Below are positions 55,907 to 64,000 of a stretch of DNA of 64,000 bases, piece by piece. Origin of the DNA: CAYPHY01 sp964410625. Its GTDB lineage: Bacteria > Chloroflexota > Anaerolineae > Promineifilales > Promineifilaceae. The stretch is from assembly GCA_964410625.1 (NCBI GenBank), contig CAYPHY010000011.1:62001-126000 (forward strand), read 5' to 3'. The notes beneath the pieces are model-generated. The model saw nothing but the letters and a program-made list of their open reading frames with translations, did no database searches and had not been told where the DNA came from. Each line of letters opens with the position of its first letter. Within the stretch, counting starts at the first letter, position 1. The translations under genes and the position numbers were made by a program.

Positions 55907-58693
55907 ATGCCCACCAACCAGAATCCGATACGCGCGTTCTTGAAAGTTCAACCAGGGGAAGAAATCCGCGCTGTTGGGATGTTTCTTTATTCGTTGCTGG
56001 CTATTGGCGGCGTCATTTTGATCGGCCGCGAAGCCGGTCGAGTCCTCTTTCTCAGCCAGCTACCTGGATCAGCCACACCTTATCGTTACATTTTGCCGCC
56101 GCTGGTCATTGTGCCGGTGCTGGCGCTCTACACCCGGCTGGTGCCACGCTATCGCCTCACCAGGCTGATCATCGGCACGGGGATTGTGATGGCAGCGGGT
56201 ATTTTGGCCTTTCGTCTGCTGCTGGAGGGGCCAACGGCCGATCAATTCGGTACGTTGGTCGGCATGTATATCTACCTCCAGGTTGTGGCTACCATTGTCG
56301 GTATACAATTTTGGACCTATGCCAACGACATCTTCACCTCACGCGAGGCGCGTCGCCTGTTTTCGCTGATCGCCGTCGGCGGCACGCTGGCGAATGTGGT
56401 CGCCGGAACTGTTTTGCGACTGGTGGCCGGTTTCATCAACCCCAAAGACCTGTTGCTGATCATGACCAGCGGATTACTCGGCAGTCTGGTTGTCGTCGCT
56501 ATGTTGCACCGCCAGCGGATAGATGGGCTTTCTAATGAGCGAAAGCCGCCCACTTCAGCAACTGAAAATGCTTCATTGCGGAGCACCATCGCCGAATTAC
56601 GCCGTTCGCGCCTCTTGCTGACGGCCAGCGCGATGATGCTGACCATCTCGCTCGTCACCAACATCGCCGCTTACCAGCTTGATCTCTCGCTGCAACGCTT
56701 CTTTGCCGGAAACGCCCAGGGGATGATCGCCTTTATGGGGACATTTAACGTCATCAGCGGTGTATTGGCACTGGTGATGCAGCTCTTTGTCACCAGCCGC
56801 TTGCTCGGCCGCGCCGGGCTGCTGGTTAGCCTGCTCATCCTGCCCATCGCCCACATCGCCGGAGCAACCACACTGATCCTCGCCGCCGGTGCGATGTGGG
56901 CGGCGGCGCTGCCGCGTGGCATTGATTATGTGTTTCGTTACACCGTGAACGACAGTGCGCTCAACATCCTCTTCTTGCCTGTCTCTTCCAGCCTACGCCG
57001 CCGGGCAAAAGCATTGGTCGAAGGGATGATGAAACCCTCGGCCATTGCTCTGTTGGGCTTGCTGTTTCTGTTGTTCCAACGGGACGATATTGACCAGGTT
57101 GGTGTCCAGGCGATTGATGTGGTCCCCTGGTCGGCCGTTGCGCTCGTATTGATTGGGCTGTGGGTGTGGCTGGTCAGTCGCGTCCGCCAACATTATACGG
57201 CCGCGCTCACCACCAGTTTGCAACAGCGCCGCCTCGATCTTGACACTCCGACGATTGATGCCACTGACGACACGACACGCCAGGTGTTGATTGACGCGCT
57301 CCAGGGAGCGGACCATCCACAGGTGATCCACGCCCTCAACCTGATGAGCGCCACCCCAGAGGTAGATTGGTCGCCCCATGTCTTGCATCTGCTCCGCCAT
57401 CCAACACCGGGCGTTCGATTGGCGGCCGTGCGCTTTCTCGGTCGTGGTGGGGAACATCCCTACACCAACGAAGTAGCCCACCTCTTCGCCGACCTAGATG
57501 AGAGCGTGCGGGCGGCCGCCATTGAATCATTTTGTGCCTCTTGCGCCAATGCCGACATGAGCCAGGTTATGGTTTATCTCAATTCACCCACGGCCGCTAT
57601 TCAGGGCGCAACGGTGATGAGTCTGATCAAGTATGGGGATTTGGACAACATCCTGCACGCCGCGCCCTATCTGAGAAAACTCATCGAAAGCCCTGATCCC
57701 CAGATTCGTGCCACAGGGGCCGATGTCCTCGGCCGCCTCGGTGTCCGTCGTTTCTACGAGCCGCTCCTCGACCTGATGGAAGACCCCGTTCAGGAAGTCA
57801 GACTACGAGCGATTCGCGCCGCCGGGCGCGTTGGTCACCCGCAATTAGTGCCCCTCTTGCTAAACAAGCTGGCCGATCCAGCATTGGCGGCGACAACGGC
57901 CGAGGCACTATCCCATTTCGGAAACGGGGTAGAAGCGGCGCTTGGCACTGCGCTGGCCGGCCACCACAATCCGGCCGTGCGTGCCCAGGTGCCGCGCGTC
58001 TTGCAACGGATACCGACACCTGCGGCGGCGGCCGTGTTGCTTAAACACCTGCACGAACCAGACAACCATCTTCGCGGCCGCATCTACCAGGCACTCAGCC
58101 GGCTGCAAGCGCAAGGGGTCCCCTTCACATTCGACCGCGCGGCCATCAACCAGGCGATCCAGGAAGAAATCTATCACGCCTATTATCTCAGCGTGGTCCA
58201 CCAGGACCTGGGCGAACAAGGACGCCGTTGGCTTCTGGGATCGGTACTCACCGAGCAGCGCAACTATGCCCTGGACCGCCTCTTTTTTCTGCTCGATCTC
58301 TTGCACCCCTGGCGCAATCTGCTCCTCGCCCGCCAGGCGCTTGGTTCGCCCGACCCACGCCGCCGGGCGTATGCCATTGAACTGGTGGACACCATCGCTG
58401 GTCGCCAATGGCGCGAACTGCTCGTCCCTCTGGTCGAGGCGCCGGTCGAGCAGATTGCCCTCATTGGCGCACAACGATTTGCCATTCCCCGGCAAACGAT
58501 GGTCGAGCGACTGGGTGAACTGGCCGGACACCCCCAACCCTGGGTACGGGCCTGTACGCTCTACAATATCGGTCATCTGCCGGTTGAGGAGCTAAGCGTT
58601 GCACTGCTGTCTGCGGCCGATGATGAGGCCGACATCGTGCGGGAAACGGCGATGCTCGCTGACACAAAGTTGTCCTGGCACAAAGTTGGTTAA
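55907..58693 (+). CDS. Nucleotide-translocase-like (NTT/TLC-MFS) membrane protein with C-terminal HEAT repeats
   Basis: The 928-residue protein has about 11-12 membrane helices to residue ~430. Its organisation resembles ATP/ADP translocases (FWTYANDIFTSREARRLFSLIAVGGTLANVVAG; RGIDYVFRYTVNDSALNILFLPVS). About 490 residues of HEAT-type alpha repeats follow (LDALQGADHPQVIHALNLM, LRHPTPGVRLAAVRFLGRGG, DPVQEVRLRAIRAAGRVG, DPALAATTAEALSHFG). Membrane NTT parts joined to HEAT, and in some bacteria to cNMP domains, are known, but their substrate is unsettled. Here the cNMP domain is encoded separately 36 bp downstream, suggesting the two proteins work together. Confidence 0.85.
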   Translation: MPTNQNPIRAFLKVQPGEEIRAVGMFLYSLLAIGGVILIGREAGRVLFLSQLPGSATPYRYILPPLVIVPVLALYTRLVPRYRLTRLIIGTGIVMAAGILAFRLLLEGPTADQFGTLVGMYIYLQVVATIVGIQFWTYANDIFTSREARRLFSLIAVGGTLANVVAGTVLRLVAGFINPKDLLLIMTSGLLGSLVVVAMLHRQRIDGLSNERKPPTSATENASLRSTIAELRRSRLLLTASAMMLTISLVTNIAAYQLDLSLQRFFAGNAQGMIAFMGTFNVISGVLALVMQLFVTSRLLGRAGLLVSLLILPIAHIAGATTLILAAGAMWAAALPRGIDYVFRYTVNDSALNILFLPVSSSLRRRAKALVEGMMKPSAIALLGLLFLLFQRDDIDQVGVQAIDVVPWSAVALVLIGLWVWLVSRVRQHYTAALTTSLQQRRLDLDTPTIDATDDTTRQVLIDALQGADHPQVIHALNLMSATPEVDWSPHVLHLLRHPTPGVRLAAVRFLGRGGEHPYTNEVAHLFADLDESVRAAAIESFCASCANADMSQVMVYLNSPTAAIQGATVMSLIKYGDLDNILHAAPYLRKLIESPDPQIRATGADVLGRLGVRRFYEPLLDLMEDPVQEVRLRAIRAAGRVGHPQLVPLLLNKLADPALAATTAEALSHFGNGVEAALGTALAGHHNPAVRAQVPRVLQRIPTPAAAAVLLKHLHEPDNHLRGRIYQALSRLQAQGVPFTFDRAAINQAIQEEIYHAYYLSVVHQDLGEQGRRWLLGSVLTEQRNYALDRLFFLLDLLHPWRNLLLARQALGSPDPRRRAYAIELVDTIAGRQWRELLVPLVEAPVEQIALIGAQRFAIPRQTMVERLGELAGHPQPWVRACTLYNIGHLPVEELSVALLSAADDEADIVRETAMLADTKLSWHKVG

Positions 58694-58728
58694 CCACCAA
58701 ACCACCATCAACGACCAAAGGATTTCCT

Positions 58729-59175
58729 ATGGGTTTATCTACGATTGAACGTGTTCTTTTTCTACGTGGCGTTGATCTCTTCAGTGAAATTGCCAGCGAA
58801 GAGCTTGTTTATGTCGCTCGTGCCTGCCGTGAAGAGACGATCCCAGCCGGAACACAGTTTATCACCCAGGGTGACATTGGTGACTGCCTCTACATCCTCG
58901 TCAGTGGCGAAGCGAAAATCGAGATTGATGGTGTGGGCGAGGTGCTGCGGCGGAAGGGGCGAGACATCATCGGTGAGATGGCGATCATCAGCCGCAACCC
59001 GCGCACAGCCACCTGTATCGCCACCGAAGAAATCACCGCGTTGAAGATTAACCATGATGATTTTTGGGAATTGATGGACCAACATCCCCCGCTGGCGTTG
59101 GGGGTGATCAAGATATTGGCGCAGCGGCTGGATGAGGCGGCGAAAAATATCGGCCGTCTCGCTCGTTCGCCATAA
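58729..59175 (+). CDS. Stand-alone cyclic nucleotide-binding domain protein
   Basis: The 148-residue protein is a single CAP/PKA-type cNMP domain: LFLRGVDLFSEIASEELVYVA, FITQGDIGDCLYILVSGEAKI and the phosphate cassette IIGEMAIISRNPRTATCIA, then an amphipathic C-terminal helix (ALGVIKILAQRLDEAAKNIG). There is no DNA-binding domain, so it is not a CRP-type regulator. Its ribosome site is AAAGGATTTCCT. Translation directly after the translocase/HEAT gene suggests it is the sensory partner of that protein. Confidence 0.9.
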   Translation: MGLSTIERVLFLRGVDLFSEIASEELVYVARACREETIPAGTQFITQGDIGDCLYILVSGEAKIEIDGVGEVLRRKGRDIIGEMAIISRNPRTATCIATEEITALKINHDDFWELMDQHPPLALGVIKILAQRLDEAAKNIGRLARSP

Positions 59176-59204
59176 GCAATTCACAAATTAATCGCGCAAC
59201 AATC

Positions 59205-59234
59205 GTAGGGGCGGGTTTGAAACCCACCCCCTAC
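59205..59234. repeat. Second copy of the GTAGGGGCGGGTTTGAAACCC hairpin
   Basis: It has the same sequence as 1344-1372 except for changes in the right arm (ACCCACCCCCTAC). It lies beyond the cNMP gene and could end its transcription. Confidence 0.7.
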
Positions 59235-59359
59235 TTCCTATCCTCCTTAAGAAAGGTGATAAGGCGGACACCCTATACTTCCTCGAATAAATGTCTTAGA
59301 GGATTCTGCATTTTTGTAATCTAGTTAACAACTTTTCGGTAAAATTGTCCGTGAAAACG

Positions 59360-59710
59360 TGTTACAATGTTTGCTGACCCCAATTGCTGGCGTGTTTATA
59401 CTGCTAGGCAGCGGGAAAAAACAAATAGCTAAGTAACTAAATAACCAACAACCAACATTAGATCACAGTAGTTGCCGGTGATATATTCGTCGGCCGCCCG
59501 CCTTGTCAATTAAAGAGATAGAGCTGCGCCTAAAATGTCTCTTTATTCGGTCAGGCAATGAGTGTAAGCTTATAGGTAAGGATTAAGTATTGGTAGAACT
59601 CCCCAAAGCCGTCAGGCTTGACCAATGCCGCGAGGCTCGACTCTCACGCGAATCAGGTTCGCTCTTTATGCTTTACCGCACGTATAAAAAGCCTAAAAGG
59701 AGGCTGTATC
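59360..59710 (+). promoter_or_regulatory. Promoter and structured 5' leader of the giant secreted protein
   Basis: An extended -10 box (TGT-TACAAT, 59360-59368) begins a leader of about 335 nt. Near its 3' end are two 15-mers, GCCGTCAGGCTTGAC (59608-59622) and GCCGCGAGGCTCGAC (59627-59641). Each can form a short stem with a four-base loop (GTCA, GCGA). Then come hairpin GCGAA/TTCGC (59648-59662) and AGCCT/AGGCT (59690-59705), which encloses the AAAAGGAGG ribosome site. This suggests regulated translation. I cannot match it to a named riboswitch class, and c-di-GMP-I core motifs are absent. The rest of the gap is plain. Confidence 0.45.
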
Positions 59711-62700
59711 ATGTCACGCCGCCATATATTGCGTCACGATTTTCGGATCAATGTAAACGTTGACCAGCACCAACCCCGTTTGCCTTTCGCACACTGGAAG
59801 GTGGCGCTGCTTGTGTTGCTGATGGTATTGGGGATTGCCCTGGTTCGGCCGTCCGTCACCCGTGCAAACGGAATTGCCGTAGATGGAAGCGTGGTGGAAA
59901 TCGCACTCGACGAAGCTTGTTCGCTGATCGAAGCCATCGAAAATGCCAACGATACGACGAATGGCTTCGTTCATCAGGACTGTGTAGCTGGCAATCCAGC
60001 CGGAGAAGATGTTATCGAGCTGGAAGACGGCAGCCTCTTTTTGCTGTCCCAAGTCAATAACATTTCTGATGGCGACTATAATGGTTTGCCGGTGATCACC
60101 AGTCCGATCGTCATTGAATCCAGTGGCTCGGCCTCCCTCCACGTTGAAAGTGAAGTGCCATTACGCATATTCGAAGTCGCCAACAGCGGCAATCTAACCG
60201 TGCGGAATCTCGCCCTCAGCGGCGGCCGCGCCCAAAAAGGGGGCGGTATCCTCAACTTTGGTTCCCTGACTGTCGAGAATACCATATTGGAAGACAACTC
60301 GGCCGTTGGCGAAGATGGACAAAACGGCGGCGACTGCCCCGACAATCCCCCTGATCCAAACACATGCCTCGGTGGTGGTGGCGGCGGTGGCAGTTGGGGC
60401 ATCGGCGGTGCTATCTATAATGATGGCAATGCCACCATTATAGACAGCTTCCTGCGTGACAACCTCGCCCAGGGTGGCAACGGCGGCCGTGGTTACTATC
60501 CAGAACCGGGGGTCTTTAATGCCGTCGGTGGCAATGGCGGTGGGCCATTTGGCGGCACAGGTGGCCCAGCCGGACAAGATGGCACCAACGCCACCCAAGA
60601 AGGCAGCGGCGGCGGCGGTGGCGGTGGCACTTCCTCCCAGGCTGGCAACGGCGGCAATGGCCTCTTCGGCGGCGGTGGCGGCGGTGGCGGACACACGTCC
60701 GGTGGACCAGGCGGTACGGGCGGTTCCGGTAGCTTCTATGGTGGAGGTGGCGGGGACGGTGACAGCAGTGGTAGTGGTGGCGGCGGCGGTGGGGCCGGCC
60801 TTGGTGGGGCTATTGCCAACCGCGACACGATCACCATCATCGGCACAACCATCGCTGGCAACAATGCCTATGGTGGGTCAGGCGGTCTTTATGTCGGCTC
60901 GGAGCCAAGCTATGTAGGCAATGGCGAGGACGGCCAGGGTAACGGCGGCGCCATCTTTAGCGATGTCGAAGAGAGCTTCTCCGTAAGAATCATCAATTCC
61001 ACCATTGCTAACAACACCGCCGACAACCACGGTGGTGGGCTGTTCCTCTATGGCAACGGTGATGATCTCTATATGAGCCATACCACGGTTATCAATAATA
61101 CGTCTACCTTTGGCGATGGCTCTGGAATCTATCTGAACGGAGATGGCTTCAGCGGCTTAACTGTCAATATTCGCAGTAGCATCATCGCCAGTAACAGCGG
61201 TGCAGACTGTTTTGCGACCAATCAAGAGGATGGCGTTTATCTTGGCACCTCTGACTACAATCTCATCGGTAACGGCGATGGTTGTGAGTGGCTCTTCGAT
61301 GCGAATGATAATAATCTAGTCGGCACGGCCGATCTATCAATTGATCCTCTGCTTGGCCCATTGGGCGAAAATGGCGGCTCGAACCAGACGGCCGTGCCCC
61401 AAAGCGGCAGCCCGGCCATTGATGCCGCCCATCCTGGTTGTCTGGATGTAGAAGGCGCCCTGGTAAGCGTTGACCAGCGAGGGGAACCACGACCAACTGG
61501 CGCAGGCTGTGACATCGGCGCAGTGGAAACGGATGTCTTCACACCCACACCATTTATCGTCACAGGCACGACGCCTGACCAAAACGCACTCAACGTTGAG
61601 CGCGACACAGACGTCATCGCCTTCTTAAACGATACCCCCTATTACGTCACCCTTGATGGCAACACGATGCCGGTGCGTGGCTCCCAATCGCCAGATTACA
61701 ACGGCAGCTACATCACCAGCGAAAACCAGGCCATCTTCAGCGAGCATACGCCATTTAAGCCGGGTGAAGAGATTTCAGTGACGGTGACGGATGGTGTGGT
61801 GAACACCTTAGAGGAGCCAGCCCAGCCATTCACCTGGCAGTTTACGGCCGCTGTCGATGCGAACAGCCCTGGCAACTTCGCTCCCCATCCCACAACTCCA
61901 GTCCTGAACCCGCCACCGGATACTGATCCGCAATGTTCCAGAAACGTCGCGCTGGCCGATGTAGACGGCGATGGCGATCTGGATGCGGTACTCAGCAATC
62001 CCCATATCAATGGCATCCCTGCCCGGCCGAGCCAGGTCTGGCTCAACGATGGTTCAGGCGATCTAACATTCAGTAGCGCCTGGAACTTTGTCACAAGCCA
62101 AAATGTTGGCCTGGGTGATCTAGATGGCGATGGCGATTTAGATGCCTTCTCCGTCGGTCACGGGGATTTCAGGCACACCTTCCGCAATAACGGAAGCGGC
62201 TTTGTTGCTCTTGACAGCTTCGGCTCTGATGCAGAGAACCCATGGGCCGTTGCTTTGGGGGATGTAGACGGTGACGGCGATTTGGACGCGGTCATCGGCG
62301 TACAAAATGGGACTGGCATTCCATCGTGGAATGCACCGAATGAAGTGTGGTACAATGATGGCAACGGCGAATTCTTCGCCACGGAAGGATCACTCTTCGG
62401 CGATGATGACAGCCGCGATATTGCTCTGGCCGATGTCAACCTCGACGGCCACCTGGACGCGCTCTCGCTCCACGTGGGTGGGGTCAATATCCACCTCAAC
62501 AATGGATTTGGTGAATTCTCCAGTTTCCCCAACTATTCAATTGCCAGCAACGGCAGCAATGGAGCCTTCGCCGAAGGTTTTGCCGTAGGCGATCTAAACG
62601 GTGATCAATACCCTGATATTGCCATTGCCAATTGGAATCTAGCAGGCACAGCGGTCAATGAAATCTTCCTCAACACCGGCAGCGATCCCTACTTCATCGG

Positions 62701-64000
62701 CGCGGCCGACCAAAGCTTTGGCGATGGGGCCAGTTGGGACTTTGACTTAGGTGATGTGGACGGCGACGGTGATCTCGACCTGATCGTCGCCAATAGCTGG
62801 CTGGGCGATCCGCCAAGCACATCCGATTCCACCAGCGGCAACCAGATTTACCTCAACAACGGCAACGGCGTCTTTTCGGCCGGGCAGAAATTCACCATAA
62901 CCAACGATAGTTTCGCTCTTGACATGGGTGACCTGGACGGTGATGGTGACCTGGATGCGGTTGTTGCCAATTGCAACACCGTTAGCACTGTCTGGCTGAA
63001 TGAGCCACCGGTCGAAAACACCGCGCCCATCGTCAATACACCGATCTCCGATGTGAATGTGGCGGCCGGGGCTGCGCCCATCGAGATTGACCTGAACGAT
63101 CACTTCAGTGATACCGAAGATGAGGTATTAAGCTATAGCGTTGAGCAAAACAGTAATCCAGCGGTGGTAACGCCGCAACTCAACGGCGCACAGCTCTCGC
63201 TGACTTTTATCGCTCCGGGGACATCAAACATCACTGTGCGGGCCACCGACAGCGGCAATCTGCTCGTCGAAGACACCTTCACCGTCACGGTGGCTGATCC
63301 CGACGACAACGACAATCGCGTCGAGGCGACGCCGATTGAGGAAGACGAGCCAATTGAGGGAAGCGCGGTCAATGCCATCGATCCCAACTGGTACCGAATT
63401 GATGTCAATCAGGCCGGTTCAACCATTATCGCCACATTGACCAGCGGCCAGGATTACGACCTGTTGCTCTTTGCGCCGGAAATTGATGAGGAAACGGGCC
63501 AGCTACGCGACCTGGCACAATTGACTGATATTGCCCAACTGACCGACATCGCGCAGTTGACTGACATCGCGCAGCTAACCGACATCGCTCAACTGACCAA
63601 CATCGGCGAGTTGCTCGACCTGGCGCAACTGACCAACATCGCCCAACTGACCGACATCGCGCAGTTGACCGACATTGCCCAGTTGACCAATATCGCCCAG
63701 TTGACAAACATCGCCCAAAGCGACGTCAATGGCACGCTGGTCGGCATTTCGGCCAACGGTGGCCCGGCCAACAACCCCGGTGATGGCAATGAGCGCATCA
63801 CCCATGAGGTGCATGAACTCATTGGGCCGTACTACCTGGGTGTGATCGCCCATGATCCGGCGGCCGTCGGCCAACCCTTCACGCTGGAAGTGAATATCAA
63901 TCCGCCTAGCGCGAGTAATGCCATTACAGTGATTGAAGAAGAAATCGAAACAGAATTTGACCCTCCCGATTGTCCTGATGGCACGGAAACTTTCATTCTT
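59711..64000 (+). CDS. Giant secreted adhesin-like protein, N-terminal part (3' end outside window)
   Basis: The frame is open from ATG 59711 (after AAAAGGAGG) to the window end, 1430 codons. Order: signal or anchor helix (~28-50, KVALLVLLMVLGIALV); right-handed beta-helix with STIANNTADNHGGGLFL-type coils (~120-560), interrupted by a very Gly-rich stretch (~210-370); a beta domain; VCBS/FG-GAP repeats with DVDGDGDLDAV-type Ca loops (~745-1090); an Ig-like domain; and a PPC-like domain (NWYRIDVNQAGSTIIATL, from ~1220). An AQLTDI tandem array (~1269-1334) interrupts that domain. It is probably a calcium-stabilised surface or matrix protein. The C-terminus and anchoring mode are not visible. 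Confidence 0.88.
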   Translation, partial: MSRRHILRHDFRINVNVDQHQPRLPFAHWKVALLVLLMVLGIALVRPSVTRANGIAVDGSVVEIALDEACSLIEAIENANDTTNGFVHQDCVAGNPAGEDVIELEDGSLFLLSQVNNISDGDYNGLPVITSPIVIESSGSASLHVESEVPLRIFEVANSGNLTVRNLALSGGRAQKGGGILNFGSLTVENTILEDNSAVGEDGQNGGDCPDNPPDPNTCLGGGGGGGSWGIGGAIYNDGNATIIDSFLRDNLAQGGNGGRGYYPEPGVFNAVGGNGGGPFGGTGGPAGQDGTNATQEGSGGGGGGGTSSQAGNGGNGLFGGGGGGGGHTSGGPGGTGGSGSFYGGGGGDGDSSGSGGGGGGAGLGGAIANRDTITIIGTTIAGNNAYGGSGGLYVGSEPSYVGNGEDGQGNGGAIFSDVEESFSVRIINSTIANNTADNHGGGLFLYGNGDDLYMSHTTVINNTSTFGDGSGIYLNGDGFSGLTVNIRSSIIASNSGADCFATNQEDGVYLGTSDYNLIGNGDGCEWLFDANDNNLVGTADLSIDPLLGPLGENGGSNQTAVPQSGSPAIDAAHPGCLDVEGALVSVDQRGEPRPTGAGCDIGAVETDVFTPTPFIVTGTTPDQNALNVERDTDVIAFLNDTPYYVTLDGNTMPVRGSQSPDYNGSYITSENQAIFSEHTPFKPGEEISVTVTDGVVNTLEEPAQPFTWQFTAAVDANSPGNFAPHPTTPVLNPPPDTDPQCSRNVALADVDGDGDLDAVLSNPHINGIPARPSQVWLNDGSGDLTFSSAWNFVTSQNVGLGDLDGDGDLDAFSVGHGDFRHTFRNNGSGFVALDSFGSDAENPWAVALGDVDGDGDLDAVIGVQNGTGIPSWNAPNEVWYNDGNGEFFATEGSLFGDDDSRDIALADVNLDGHLDALSLHVGGVNIHLNNGFGEFSSFPNYSIASNGSNGAFAEGFAVGDLNGDQYPDIAIANWNLAGTAVNEIFLNTGSDPYFIGAADQSFGDGASWDFDLGDVDGDGDLDLIVANSWLGDPPSTSDSTSGNQIYLNNGNGVFSAGQKFTITNDSFALDMGDLDGDGDLDAVVANCNTVSTVWLNEPPVENTAPIVNTPISDVNVAAGAAPIEIDLNDHFSDTEDEVLSYSVEQNSNPAVVTPQLNGAQLSLTFIAPGTSNITVRATDSGNLLVEDTFTVTVADPDDNDNRVEATPIEEDEPIEGSAVNAIDPNWYRIDVNQAGSTIIATLTSGQDYDLLLFAPEIDEETGQLRDLAQLTDIAQLTDIAQLTDIAQLTDIAQLTNIGELLDLAQLTNIAQLTDIAQLTDIAQLTNIAQLTNIAQSDVNGTLVGISANGGPANNPGDGNERITHEVHELIGPYYLGVIAHDPAAVGQPFTLEVNINPPSASNAITVIEEEIETEFDPPDCPDGTETFIL
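63515..63712 (+). repeat. Eleven tandem 18-bp units encoding AQLTDI hexapeptides
   Basis: Units read AQLTDI or AQLTNI, with one divergent GELLDL at position six. Synonymous differences between units (GCACAATTGACT, GCCCAACTGACC, GCGCAGTTGACC and others) show the peptide is conserved more than the DNA. Confidence 0.9.

Noticed and set aside
59600..59645. c-di-GMP-I riboswitch, because of CCAAAGCCG in the adhesin leader
   Set aside because: The GGCAAACC and GACGCAAAGCC core segments and the tetraloop receptor are not present.
60194..60694. Minus-strand proline- and alanine-rich frames opposite the Gly-rich part of the giant protein
   Set aside because: They are the complement of GGC/GGT glycine codons. 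The plus-strand frame is continuous with beta-helix and VCBS domains.
63515..63712. CRISPR array, because of regularly spaced short repeats
   Set aside because: The 18-bp units are contiguous with no spacers and are in frame within a coding region.

Overview
This 64 kb window is bacterial chromosome, moderately GC-rich apart from a few AT-rich patches. It looks like a member of the Chloroflexota, probably near the Anaerolineae/Ardenticatenia. This is inferred from several traits together: large secreted Ser/Thr/Asp-rich proteins, one of them ending in a short LPVVR-type tail; a nucleotide-translocase-like carrier with HEAT repeats; NTE-type cNMP/patatin enzymes; and many short palindromic intergenic repeats. 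The hexamer CGGCCG is very frequent everywhere. There is no rRNA, tRNA, CRISPR array, prophage or transposase gene. The assignment rests on family resemblance recalled from memory, not on a search.

Layout. 0-5 kb: the end of a WD40 protein, a CBS-domain protein, a 113-bp MITE with perfect inverted ends and target duplication, an MFS exporter with a structured RNA upstream, and a short-type 6-phosphogluconate dehydrogenase. 5-10.5 kb: a 1730-residue secreted subtilase behind a consensus promoter. 10.7-18 kb: core functions, namely a SpoU RNA methylase, dnaN, a Mg/Co-chelatase AAA+/VWA pair joined by an A9 frameshift site, a glycerophosphodiesterase, and a chorismate mutase plus DAHP synthase pair with another structured RNA upstream. 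18.5-24 kb: a solute-binding lipoprotein, a histidine kinase, then an AT-rich accessory island (orphan Phd-type antitoxin, HNH endonuclease, DUF4160/DUF2442 pair and a small third gene). 24-27 kb: two aminotransferases (rocD, avtA). 27-36 kb: a Rieske fusion, an ArsR-like regulator, a second MFS exporter, small hydrolases, and a small gene under five copies of one 16-bp operator. 36-46 kb: a glycosyltransferase and glycoside hydrolase overlapping pair, a membrane Fe-S oxidoreductase, a GH127 arabinofuranosidase, a frameshifted hydrolase and a quinone oxidoreductase. 46-51.5 kb: a seven-bladed VCBS propeller, a fused alpha-beta 2-oxoacid dehydrogenase E1, and a secreted trypsin. 51.5-59.2 kb: two coupled cNMP-binding patatin phospholipases, divergent from a nucleotide-translocase/HEAT protein and a stand-alone cNMP-binding protein. 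From 59.7 kb past the window end: a giant secreted beta-helix/VCBS protein with an 11-unit AQLTDI hexapeptide array.

Themes. (1) Dense families of palindromic intergenic repeats. Some have entered reading frames, most clearly in avtA, the Rieske fusion and the GT39 glycosyltransferase, where they encode extra low-complexity peptides or even the start codon. (2) Four promoter-hairpin-terminator units with no protein gene. Three lie just upstream of a co-directional gene, so they may be independent small RNAs or attenuated leaders. (3) A likely programmed -1 frameshift in chlD. (4) A cNMP-sensing phospholipase/translocase neighbourhood, which is the best candidate here for an uncharacterised multi-gene system.
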